Assembly (NCBI GenBank): GCA_038093975.1
Contig: JBBPTG010000018.1
Coordinates: forward strand, 62,001 to 126,000
Direction of reading: 5' to 3'
DNA: 64,000 nt
DNA from: Chalciporus piperatus
Taxonomy: Eukaryota > Basidiomycota > Agaricomycetes > Boletales > Boletaceae
Of the stretch, positions 24,497 through 34,902 are shown piece by piece; position 1 is the first letter of the stretch; every line of letters begins with the position of its first letter. A program made the translations under genes and the position numbers. The notes below the pieces were generated by a model. The model saw only the letters and a program-made list of their open reading frames with translations, searched no databases and was not told the origin of the DNA.

Positions 24497-26620
24497 TCAA
24501 ATCATACTCTCCATCACCTCCCTGAGCTTCGTCTCGCCCATCCTGGGGACGAAATCTACATCAAAGTGGTTCCAGTGCAAAGTGACCGATTCCGTGAACC
24601 CATCGATGTCGATCGGTGAGCCTGGACGCTCCTTGATCTGGAACGACCATAGAAGCAAAGCCAGGTTGATGAAGAGCGAACGGCTGGCGATGTGTTGTCC
24701 GGGGAAGACTCTACCAGACGCAGTCGCCGTGTCAGGTCCATCGTCTCAGATTGATAGTATAGTATGAGGGGCATTACCTCCGACCAAATCCAGAAGGATA
24801 CGCACGCAGATACTTGCCTTCCCGATCGATCCACCTTTGAGGGTCGAATCGCTCTGGATCGGGGAATGCTTCTGAGTCTCTTGCAATAGACCTGCGCGAT
24901 GACGACGACGATGACGACGACGACGAGTAAGCGAGAGTGGGTGGAAAAAATGTACTTGTGTTTGACGCCCCATTGACAACCGATCACAGTCGATCCAGCG
25001 GGTATCAACAATCCTCTCTGCACAACGTGATCAGAATGAACGGGTTCCACGCCAGTGCGGAAAAAAAAATAGCGATAACATGACAACATACCCAAACGAT
25101 GTCCTTGGTGGCACGATGCGGGATTCCTAACGTACGGCTGTCGAATCGGTGTTACTATCGAAGTGCATGGTTATGCATACCCACTGGCGCAACAGGTCTC
25201 CACCGGAGTCCCTCGGCGATATAGGCCTGGAGCTGTGGAAGGTCATTCCAGTCTCCAAAGCTGGGAGCTGTAGATCCGATCAGAAGAGAGCAACATCTAT
25301 AGATGGGACATCGGCCCTTTACCCCTGTCTCTCCCGACAACTCTGTCAATCTCTTCCCGAACACGAGCCTGAGCTTCGGGATAACGAGCTGACGCTACGA
25401 TAAAAGTCGAAATTCCCCCGGCTGTCTGAATAATAGGGTTGTTCATGAACAACTTGTTCTCCAAGCGTGATGCATGAATTTTACTACTGGATAGGCCGCC
25501 AGCAAGGTAAGCCATCTCATCTATAGACATCTGGTGCTGCTCTCTATTTTCAAGCAGTGTCCTGACGAAAGAAGCACTAGCTTTGCCCGTCGACTACAAC
25601 GAGTGCTTCAGTAAGCGACACACACTCCGAGTCGGCGTGGCGGCGACTCGGGGCCACTTACCATCTCATCCTCGACGCGGTTGAGCTGTCCTCTGAAAAA
25701 CTCCAACTCATTCTCGTGGTATTTTTTGAGGTGCCTTCCATACCCGGGAACATATTTCAGAATCGGGAGTTGGTCGACGAGGAATGCACCGGGTCGCATC
25801 ACCGATTGGATTGTTTTTGAGACCTGGTGGATCCGTAGCACCTCGGGATCGTCATGCGATGTCGGAGTAGACTTGCCATACATGAGGCGGAGGGACCACG
25901 GCGGCGGCGAACCTTGGCGGTTGTGGCATGTATATTATTTAATTCTAGAACATCTTAAATCCGCGGAAAGATGAAAACACGAACCGTTGGGCGTGTCGAA
26001 TGTGATGATGTGGGTCGTCCAGGATATCAAGTATGACGTCCCTTGCACTCTCCGTTTGCATGTCCTGATAAGCCTCTGCAGCTTTGGGTTGTAGATGGAT
26101 ATGTGCGGCCTTGGCGAAGACGACGAAATTCATCACCGCCACTTGTCAAGATTAACCGCATACCGCCAAAGACGATCTCTGCCGCTGCCACCATTCGAGG
26201 CCGATCGACAAGCACTCCACCTTCTTTCTCCATGATCTCGGCCGCCGCCTAAGCGACGTCAGGAATTAGTAACCAAACTTTGAGGGATTCGGGGCATTGT
26301 ATACCTCCACTGTACCAACGACTACGATCATTCGACGACCTTCTCGCAACGAAATGACGGGACCATATTTGGCCACCAACTTGGTGAGGGTCTTCCCTAT
26401 GCTGGGAAACAACCTTGGGGATCGATCGGATAGAAGACGCCGTTTGATAGGACTTTGAAGTTGGTAAAGCGACTTCCCATGCCCAACGTGCAGGGGGGGG
26501 GGACCAGGAGGAAGACGAAGGCCACCATTTGTGACGGGAGCAGCTTGGTGCCTGTTATACAGGATCGCAGCAACGGAAGCTACTGCTGCGACTCCGGCAA
26601 GATTGTCACAGAAGAGTTCG
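24497..26620 (-). pseudogene. Cytochrome P450 pseudogene (heme cysteine lost)
   Basis: The minus strand carries a full-length P450 outline: N-terminal hydrophobic anchor and proline hinge (LPPGPPPL, about 26500), KYGPVISLREGRR, DEMAYLAGG before helix I, helix K ExxR (AEGLRWRP), PVGIPHRATKDIVW, FPDPERFDPQRW, and FGRRVFPGQHIA. Three defects are visible. The heme-ligand Cys of FGRRxCPG is Phe (TTC, plus positions 24704-24706; TGC expected). The helix-I motif (A/G)GxD(T/S), expected after AGG, is missing and replaced at about 25430-25490 by sequence that neither splices in frame nor matches. The N-terminal frame has a TGA stop upstream and no ATG. Flanking exons splice well (for example the exon ending GGATTTGGTCGGAG at about 24830 and the last exon, 24497-24710), so it decayed recently from an agaricomycete P450. 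A divergent heme-thiolate-free protein is possible but less likely. Confidence 0.8.
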
Positions 26621-26639
26621 AGTAGTGAACCAGGGGCGG

Positions 26640-28054
26640 AGGCGAAGCGATCAATAAGTAACGAATGGACTGGTCATCCGGGATGACATCCGGTCATGGT
26701 CAATCCACAGCAAATGGAGATCCTGACGACAGATCTCCATCTAACCTATCCTAACTCTGGCTTGCGGAAGCAGATGCTCACGGCCTCCTCAGGGACCACA
26801 CGCGCTGTAAGCACTTGCACCTCGCGTACCTGGTCGCACGGCTCGCACCCCACTGGTAGCATCCTGTACCATCCCGTGTGGACGTTTCGCTCGCCGGACC
26901 ACGCGTTCGTTCGCGGTGTTCTAAACAATAGGTAAGTCCTACCCTCGCTGGAAACGCCTGGCTTTATTTGTGAGGCTCGTGTGAGAAGCAACTTTAGCAG
27001 CGGAAAAGTGTCAGAGCAAGTCGCTCTATTTCTGCTGTGTAGGATGGAATGCAAAAATAGCCAGGGAATAAAAGTACCAATCACCAAGATGGTAAATAAG
27101 AACGAATTAGGTGTGGTAGGACCTACCAACCGACCAAAATACCGTCTTGAGCAAGCTGTTGATTTACCGCATATGAGCATTTGGCCTTGGGCGTCGGATG
27201 GCACTAAGTAAATTTCTAGCACCACATTGGTCAAGGTAAAAAAAACGGAAGCCGATGACTTATCAAGGCTATGCCTTTCAAAAATGCTAACATACTCGAA
27301 TACAAGGGATAGGATAAGTCTTCTAGCAAACCATGGTGGATCGGCGCTCCGAGTATGCGATACCAAGGATCCGAAGCATGACCATGAAACCATCAAGGGC
27401 TATGAAAAGAGACGAAGTCAGCAAGTGTTTCAGGGATCGAAAAGGTGGTTAGTTCAGAGAACCGAGATTCGACAACAGAAACATCCCGAAGGAATTTCTT
27501 TCAGACGGCACTTCCTATTGCATTCGGTTGAACTCATCATGGAAAAGAGCGACTAGACAAATCAACAAGAGGCTAGAATTTCTTACCTTGGTCGTTTTCG
27601 AGGATACGGTCGCGTTCGAGTCGCATCAGAGGATGATGAGCGGGAGTTATATGGGAGAGAATTGTATCTCCGACCAAAATAACAAGAAAAGAAAATCTTG
27701 TCCTCATCGTGATTTTGTGCATTCTCACGACACGTCAGCCGACGGCCTCAGGGGATAAGAGGATAACAAAACCCTCCAGAAATCCTCTTCAAAGTTCTGT
27801 ACTGAGATCTTGTGAGTGTTTTCTTCCAGGATATTCTACGGGTGGCGGATTATCTTTTGTCATTTTTGTTCGAATTTTGTGGGGTTACATCCAGATCGTT
27901 CTTGGGATAGTTTGTTTATCTTGGATAACTTTTTTCTGGTCGCTGTCGTATTTCGTATATTTTGTTACAGCGATATTTTGTGCTTCGTTCTTGCTTCGAA
28001 TATTGACGTACGCTTGATAATCCATACGCTAACGATGCACAAAAGGATTCGCTC
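26640..28054. other. AT-rich gene-free stretch
   Basis: About 1.4 kb, more AT-rich than its surroundings, especially 27000-28000. A 216-codon minus frame (26746-27396) and smaller plus frames overlap each other and show no family signature. They could be remnants of decayed coding or mobile DNA. No terminal repeats were found. Confidence 0.4.
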
Positions 28055-30052
28055 ATGGAAGGCGCTCTCCCGAACTTGCCCGCCGAATCAGGGCCCTCTA
28101 TCGTGCAAAGTATGAACTCTTGTCGATGCTCTTCAAGACCATACTCATCGTCCATGCAGCGGTTGATCCCAATGAACCTCCTGTGAAGCGCAGACCAGGT
28201 AGACCCAAGGGAAGCGGGAAAAAGCAACCTTCAGAACACCCTCCAATCGTCGGAGACAAGATCAAACGGCCCGTTGGTCGGCCCAGAAAAGATGGTCTTC
28301 CCGCTGGCTCCGTCAGTGCCCGTCGAGTCAGCCAAGTACGCAAATCTACTGGGAAACCCCCAGAAGCCGCGCAGCTACCCCCAGGTGTACCTTTTCCGGG
28401 CGTAAGCATTATCACCATCACCATGTGACCTGCCCTCATATTGTCCCTGGCCAGGCGTACTATCCTCAACATCCAGGAATCCCCAATTGGCAGACCGGGT
28501 TTGCCCCTCTGGGTGCTCATGCTTCCATCTCAGCACCCCCGCTTTCCCTTTCCAATGGCTCCGTAGGTGCCCCACCTCACCAACAATACCACCTCGATCC
28601 CGGTCTTAACAGGGATGAGTGGGCCGAGCTACTGCGAACAAAGCCTGATGCATTTTTGCAATCCTTGCTCGCAGCGCTCGCAGCCCCAAACCCACTCCCA
28701 AGTGCAGGACCGAGCGTCGAGGACGCGTTCAAGCTCCACCTCAGTTCGCTTGCCCCGTCTGCCAACCAAAACAAAGACGCCCATTCTATACCCTCTCTGT
28801 ACTCTGTCCTGAAAACGTTCTGGCTTCCATCATCCCCTACTTACCTTTCCCTTATCGCTTCTGGTCCAAATTCTCGAACCCTCTCCGAGCACAGATTCCT
28901 TTACTGGGATCCTCTCCCACTCGTGTTCAATGGCATTCCGTGCTCCAGCTGTTCTTCGTTGCTTGCCAACCGTGGGCGCATCAGATCAGGCCCCATCAAG
29001 GTCTATGACCTTCAAAAGCCTTTCTTCATCATCGGTTGCGAATATGTCTGTAAAAGCGCAGCTTGTATCGCAAACACTACGCCGGATGGTCGGAGGTATG
29101 CGAGCACGGACGCCTCAATCATGCAAGCCCTCCCGGCAAGACTCAAGGATGAATTTCCCGCCAAACTACTCCAAGGTGACTCGGACATTGGATGTGGGAC
29201 GAATGTCTGGAACTGGCATGCGATGGGGGTCTCGAAGTCTCTCTGGAACATGGTCAAGGGTTGTCTAAGAGTTGGCATGTCCAAGGACGCCATCCTTCAT
29301 GTCATCGGTGCCATCCAGAGCCCACTCAGGGATGATAGGGAGAAGCATGAGGAAGAGGAGGAAGAAGATGTCGCTGGTGAGGATACTCACGGCCTTTCTG
29401 CCGTCCCCCACCCTGATAACGGGATTCTCACCGACCGCCAAGCTCAGGTACGCATTCCCCCGTGTCCTTGCATTTGTCGTGATTCTAACCATCCGAGTAG
29501 CACACTTCTGACGAATACGATAATGCATGGAAAGCGAACAGTGCGGCTGCAGAAGTAGGACCAAGTCAGGCTCCTGGGCCACAACCTCCTCAGCCTCAGT
29601 CCCAATCCCAATCTCATGGCCATCCGCAAGGTCCATCTCAACACTCTTCCTCTACGATGGCCAGCGTACCTCCTGACGGACCATCTGCGACCCCCACTCA
29701 GCCTACTGCTTTCACATTCACGCAACCAGGTCCTTATGTAAGCTACCCGTACCCTACATATCCCTACTTCCAACCCACACAAAGCCAACATCCGCCTCCC
29801 CATGCGCATTCTGGAGCGGATCAAAACGGGTTGAAGCGGCCGTACGGATATGGTGAAAACGCATCCGAAGTCGCCATTCTTGAACCTTCCCAGAAACGCA
29901 CGCGGCACTGTTGCAAATGCGGTTCCCAAGATTGCAAAGGCAAAGGCGGACGCACGTTCTGTCTCAATGCCTGCCAGGACTGCGGAAAGATCGACTGCCG
30001 TGGTAGGAACAGTCGGCGCCCGGACAAGATTTGTTCCGAGGCTTGGGTTTGA
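28055..30052 (+). CDS. AT-hook protein with DUF6729-like Cys domain and C-terminal Cys-rich motif
   Basis: Four exons: 28055-28109, 28160-28401, 28455-29447, 29501-30052; 613 residues. Two AT-hook cores lie at about residues 25-60 (KRRPGRPKGSGKK and KRPVGRPRKDG), predicting binding to the minor groove of AT-rich DNA. The middle (about residues 230-330) has IPCSSCSSLL, PFFIIGCEYVCKS and DASIMQALPARLKDEFPAKL, a layout I recall from the DUF6729 family of basidiomycetes. The C-terminus, after a Pro/Gln/Tyr-rich linker, has ten Cys in about 45 residues (HCCKCGSQDCKGKGGRTFC, then CQDCGKIDC), probably a zinc-binding module. DUF6729-type domains are frequent and multi-copy in mushroom genomes and of unknown function. 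The start ATG is the one that splices in frame to the AT-hook exon. A nuclear chromatin or DNA-binding role is inferred. Confidence 0.75.
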
Positions 30053-30372
30053 GAAAGATGTTGCGAAAGTGGAACGGTCCAAACAAATACTAGTTTCGGT
30101 GTTGTCGAATTTCTACTCTCGGTTCGAGTTCGGTGTACACATGATATTTTTTTTCGATCGAAGTGTCGAATTGTACTCCCTGTATTCCTCTGTCTGTTGA
30201 CCGGCATGTACTTCGAGAAGAAAATATCAGTCTGGTTGCGACATAAAGGTCACGAGTCGGCGAAACCTCTTGGGATGAGTCTGCTCGATGGAGCTGGACA
30301 TGGAATGCAGGGAATCAGATCTGCATGGTTCACGAAAAACGGAGAAAGCGAATCATGTTCACTTCCTCAATT
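30053..30372. other. Convergent 3' region
   Basis: 320 bp between the ends of the AT-hook gene and hus1, holding both 3' untranslated regions. Nothing else seen. Confidence 0.5.
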
Positions 30373-31564
30373 CTAGTCATCGATAACGGTCGGAATATAG
30401 AACGTGAGGACGCCTCCTGCATCGGCCACATCTCCGATGTACACGTACAGAATCGCGCAATGATTCTGACAAATACCTAAAGACAATGGGGGTAAAACTG
30501 GAGATCATGTAGGATGTTAAGGAAACGTACAGGCTATGGTCGTAGTTGAAACAACATGACTGCTGAGAAATTTGATGAAGCTACGGATGGATACATGGAC
30601 GGAGAACATTTTTTCAGGATCTAGATTTTCAGCTGCTTCGGGCTCGACTGCATTCTCATCGGGGGCCTGTCCTGAACATCGTTTCTGGGCATTCAGAGTT
30701 GAGGCGATTGTGTGAAAAGGAATCACACACTCATCGACGGGTTCGCGCACCCGACCCATTGGGTCTCGAGTTTAACCGTGTCAGTGCTGATAGCGAGTTG
30801 GAGTCGACCGCTATTGTTGGCCCTCAGAGCCAACACGTCTGAGAGAGGTCGAAGTCTCTCGACAATGGTGCGCATCTTCTGTAAATGGGGCAGTAGAATA
30901 GTGACCTGAACCACGTTCTCTTTTAACCCGTTTTCCTAGAAGTCGGACGAAACGTACATCTGGCTCAGGACACAGGGGTTCCCGGAGTTTGTCGACTTCG
31001 GAGGGACGCATCACGTCGATTCTGACGTCGTGCGCAACGCGTACCTTTCGACCAGACCGCGATACGCCAAACATCTCGAAGCTGAGTACTGCCTGGTCGT
31101 TCTTCTTGGCCAATTTCATGACAAGCTCGTCCGCATCATATGTTGGTAGAATAGCAGCTGCTACTGATGCGGAGGATGCAGAGGAAGACGATGATCGGAG
31201 CGCCGAAAGAAGCGCCTCTGTTGAAAGCGACACTGTTATTTTGTTCTCGGCGTTCGATTGTATCCGATAGTTTGTAAAGAGCGATTCGGCCTTGACTACA
31301 CTGTACGAAGACAGTGGGACCATTCGAAGTGGGGATTAGTGAGCTGGCGAGCCACTCACGACCAGACCTGGATGCCACCTTCGTTGGCATCATCGTTGCA
31401 TATGATGTGCATCTCGTTCTCGGTGAACTTGATGATACATTTCTTTTGCAGTTTCTCGACTGCTTGTATGATTCCTGCATCAACGTAAGTAATATTTAAA
31501 CTTGTAAGAAGCTGAACTTGCGGAAGAATATTGGGATATTCTCCACCGTTGCTCTGAAGCGCAT
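30373..31564 (-). CDS. hus1: Hus1, checkpoint-clamp (9-1-1) subunit
   Basis: Six exons: 31522-31564, 31360-31474, 30958-31300, 30729-30905, 30531-30684, 30373-30476; 311 residues, typical for Hus1. The start MRFRATVENIPIFFR joins IIQAVEKLQKKCIIKF, the family N-terminus. VWSVVKAESLFTNYRIQS and ILLPHLQKMRTIVERLRPLSD are further Hus1 blocks, and the C-terminus (ILYVYIGDVADAGGVLTFYIP) is the last clamp strand. Hus1 forms a PCNA-like ring with Rad9 and Rad1, loaded at damaged DNA to activate the checkpoint kinases. Intron 1 (31475-31521) uses a GC donor, TTCC|GCAAGT: no GT alternative restores the conserved FFR-IIQ junction. Transcription diverges from the beta-tubulin gene across 180 bp. Confidence 0.9.
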
Positions 31565-31744
31565 TGTCCTCAAGGAGAGTCGCGAATTAGCGCGACGCGG
31601 ATATGGGACACGGTCACGTGCAGAGAGGAGCGGCGTTTAAATAAATTGCCGAGGAGGGTGCGCGATTCGCTTCCGGAACTGGCAAGGGTTAAGTCGACTC
31701 GAGGACCAACCAAACCCTGCATCGATTCTTCCTCCCGTACAGTC
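31565..31744. promoter_or_regulatory. Bidirectional promoter between hus1 and beta-tubulin
   Basis: Only 180 bp separates the two divergent start codons, so they must share promoter DNA. It contains GCGACGCGG (an ACGCG core like the yeast MluI cell-cycle box) at about 31598 and a TCACGTG E-box-like site near 31613. Functional meaning of these sites is inference. Confidence 0.5.
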
Positions 31745-34305
31745 ATGTCCAGAGAAATCCTCAACGTTCAGGTAATACCAAAACTTATCATATGCGCCAC
31801 AGTGTCTGAACTTCATGTTGTACAGGTTGGCCAGGTAATTGAACCTCTGGGTACCCCGAACTTCGAACCCGAACTTTGCCTTACCAAAAATTTACAGGCC
31901 GGAAACCAAGTTGGAGAAAGATTTTGGAAAATGCTCCTCGCCGAGCATGGCTTGGATGATTCCGGGGTGCGTTTACCCTTTGTCGACGATCGAAAATGAC
32001 CTAATGGCGTTCGAACGGGCGTGTGCACTCTTCAGATGTACGTAGGCGATGATCCTTTGCAGATAGCGCGTGTTGGTGTCTTTTTCCCCCTCGAAACTAG
32101 AACATTTTCCTCACTCTGATTTATAGGCTGGCGTGTACTTTGCGCCTGTCGACTCGAGTGGCCCGACCAAGTACGTCCCGCGAAGCGTTCAGATCGATCT
32201 TGAGACCGGAGTTTGCAATCGTGTTGGTACCTACGGTGTTAGCGCGCACAAAGGCTAACGTCATTCTAGTTGAGATCAGGGCTGCTTGGAGGCCTTTTCC
32301 GACCAGATACGTTCTTCACTGGTGAATCAGGGGCTGGCAACAACTGGGCAAAGGGATGTAAGTTGCGGCATTATTCGTGACTCCTCTTCCAAACTCATTC
32401 TTTCTCGGGAGGTAGATTACACCGAAGGTGGGAGTCAATGCGTATCGGGCATGGATTTCAACTAAACCGTTCATAGGTGCTGAGCTAATTGATCCCATTC
32501 TGGATATCATCAGAAGGCAAGCGGAGGGATGCGATGCCCTTCAGGGCTTCCAGATCATCCACTCTCTCGGTGGAGGCACCGGTGCCGGCCTTGGTTCTCT
32601 GCTCTTGTCCAAGCTACGCGAGGCAAGCGATATAATCTTGATGCGCTTATTCGTTCTGATCATCAGCAGGAATATCCCGATCGAATGCTACAAACTTTCT
32701 CAATTTTGCCATCGCCGAACGTCAGTCTGCCAGCCATGTGGTAAGAATCTAACTGACAATACAATCACCATCAGGTATCAGAAACAGTCGTAGAAGTGAG
32801 TACTTGGATTTTAGGTCTCTCAGATCACTAACCGGCAATAGCCGTATAATGCCCTACTTTCTATTCATCAATTGGTTGACAACTGTGATCTCACAATTTG
32901 CATTGATAATGAAGCTTTGTGAGTACGTCCAATCCATTTGTTTCCAGACCATTAACCCCAAGCAGGTATGATATTGCCGTCCGGACGCTCAAGATCAAGA
33001 CCCCCAACTTTGACGATCTCAACCAGGTAGGTTTTTGACTCGGCCGAAAACCTGAATATTGATTTTGAGCCGCATACAAGCTCATTTCGAGAGTTATGTG
33101 CGGTGTTAGCACCAGCCTTCGATTCCCTGGCCAGTTGAACGGGTATGTTTTCTTTGGAGCGCAACAACATGAGTCTGAGTGGAATCGTTTCACCAGTGAC
33201 TTGAGGAAGCTCGGCTTGAACTTGATTCCATTCCCCCGAGTAAGTTCGTGATACTCCGTGTTCTATCTGATTGTAACTTCAGTTCTCAGCTTCATTTTCT
33301 TATGCCGAGCTTCGCGCCTTTCTATGACCCGAAGGCCCGAGCCTTCCAGAACCTTTCTGTCCCGGAACTGACCGCATCGTAAGTGAAATACCCCGTCAGT
33401 CAATTTGATTTCTCACCTGTTCAGGCTATTCGATCGTCGAAACTTGTTGGTCGCGTGCGATCCTCGATTTGGGTGAGTCATAATCGCTTTCTTCGAAGTG
33501 GAATGCACTGACTTCTGTAGGCGATACTTGACTGCCGCGTGTATTTTCCGAGGCAAGATATCATCTAATGAGGTGAGTGGCTCTCATCCACCTGCCGAAT
33601 CGTCTCTCACTCACGGCTTCCCACAGGCAGAGGTACGGGGTTGGATTCCTCCCCTATATCGTATCACTCACCTTGTGGCAGACCTCGATTGCACAGTTGC
33701 AGCGCAAGAACTCCAACCTTTTCGTCGAGTGAGTATTGGTATATCCCGAAACACGACTCGCTAAAGTCCAAACTAGGTGGATTCCTGATAACGTCTCTGT
33801 GTCGTTGTGCTCGGTGCCTCCAGTCGGGCAATCACAGGTCGGTCTTACATCATGCTTGTCTTTCAATGTCATCTGAAGTCGACTAGGCTGCCGTTGCACT
33901 GGCAAACTCAACTTGCATACAGGAACTGTTCAAGCGCAACCTGACACAGGTCGGTATCTTTATGGCCAACTAAAATACTAGTGCTGATTTGATTTACGTG
34001 TATTCAGTTCGCTCTGATGTTCAAACGTCGAGCCTTCCTTCATTGGTACACTGGGGAGGGGATGGACGTCATGGAGTTTTCCGAGGCGGAGAGTAACACC
34101 AATGATTTGATGTAAGAGCCGGTTCCAAATATTGCCCCTCACAGCTAATTTTGCCTCCTCTTATCGCGGTGCAGCGCTGAGTATCAACAGGTATGATCCC
34201 TCATTCCGCATCCCGCTGTCTGTTCTAACATGTTCATTACAGTACCAAGAAGCCACTGCTGAGGAAGAGGACGAGGTAGAGGAGGTAGAGGTAGAAGAAC
34301 AATAA
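31745..34305 (+). CDS. Divergent beta-tubulin paralogue, 24 exons
   Basis: Coding exons: 31745-31771, 31826-31834, 31898-31966, 32036-32071, 32127-32222, 32270-32357, 32416-32427, 32477-32622, 32670-32720, 32775-32795, 32842-32918, 32966-33026, 33081-33142, 33197-33239, 33290-33378, 33425-33472, 33521-33572, 33627-33632, 33682-33728, 33777-33837, 33887-33949, 34008-34111, 34175-34190, 34243-34305. They sum to 1,347 nt, 448 residues, matching beta-tubulin length. Motifs: GAGNNWAKG, the nucleotide-binding loop [60 protein letters not shown] and a Glu/Val-rich tail. The N-terminus is MSREIL where most beta-tubulins have MREI. Many positions differ from ordinary fungal beta-tubulin, so this is a fast-evolving second or third copy. 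The protein should still polymerise with alpha-tubulin into microtubules. One intron (32623-32669) has a GC donor at GAG|GCAAGC inside the invariant KLREEYPDRM. Confidence 0.9.
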
Positions 34306-34902
34306 TTTTTGGTCGACTCAAGGTCGTGTTTGCCCTTCCTTTTGCCTTTTTTAATCCTCTCAAACCCTCTGGATCTTTGCATGGACACCATACACTCGGA
34401 TCTTATGTTTTCGTAATTTGCTCCCAGTCTCAATATCGTTCATCTCGCATGCTTCCCAGTCCACTAAGTGGCGTGATGTTCTCACATTCTGCGACAAGTT
34501 ACTTTGTAGGGTCATGGTTGGAGCACTCGGGTCTCTGGGCCGGGCTGCATTCTCTTTTCGAACCGCTGACGAATTACAGGGTCCACGGATCGTTCACATC
34601 CTGAGGCGGCCTGGGGCTCAACATGGCGGTCAAGGTGGCTCATCCCGCTAGTGTCACCATTAATAATAGTTGTCAGACTTGGAAATAGACCTGGGGCAGC
34701 AGGGGGCAGTGGGGCATCACACGGGGAATCCTCGGCGTTTCTAGAATGAAGCAGTGAAGTCCCTCGTGACGTCGGAGACGGACCGCATCCCCAGGAACGA
34801 GACATGGCATTTTCTGCCGTTGGAAATGGTTTGGGGTATAAGAGCAAGTCGTCGGAGCATCATCTCTCTATTCCTCCTTGTGAGAACTGACTAACTACCG
34901 CT
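34306..34902. other. Intergenic and promoter of the first DUF1479 gene
   Basis: About 600 bp holding the tubulin 3' end and the promoter of the next gene. Short frames on both strands have no support. Confidence 0.5.
34837..34843 (+). promoter_or_regulatory. TATA-like element, first DUF1479 gene
   Basis: GGTATAAGAGCA lies about 60 bp before the ATG; nearly the same string occurs at the same relative place before the second copy, which supports it as a functional core element. Confidence 0.5.

Noticed and set aside
26746..27396. A 216-codon minus-strand frame
   Set aside because: Overlaps plus-strand frames of similar quality in AT-rich DNA; no motif, no splice partners.
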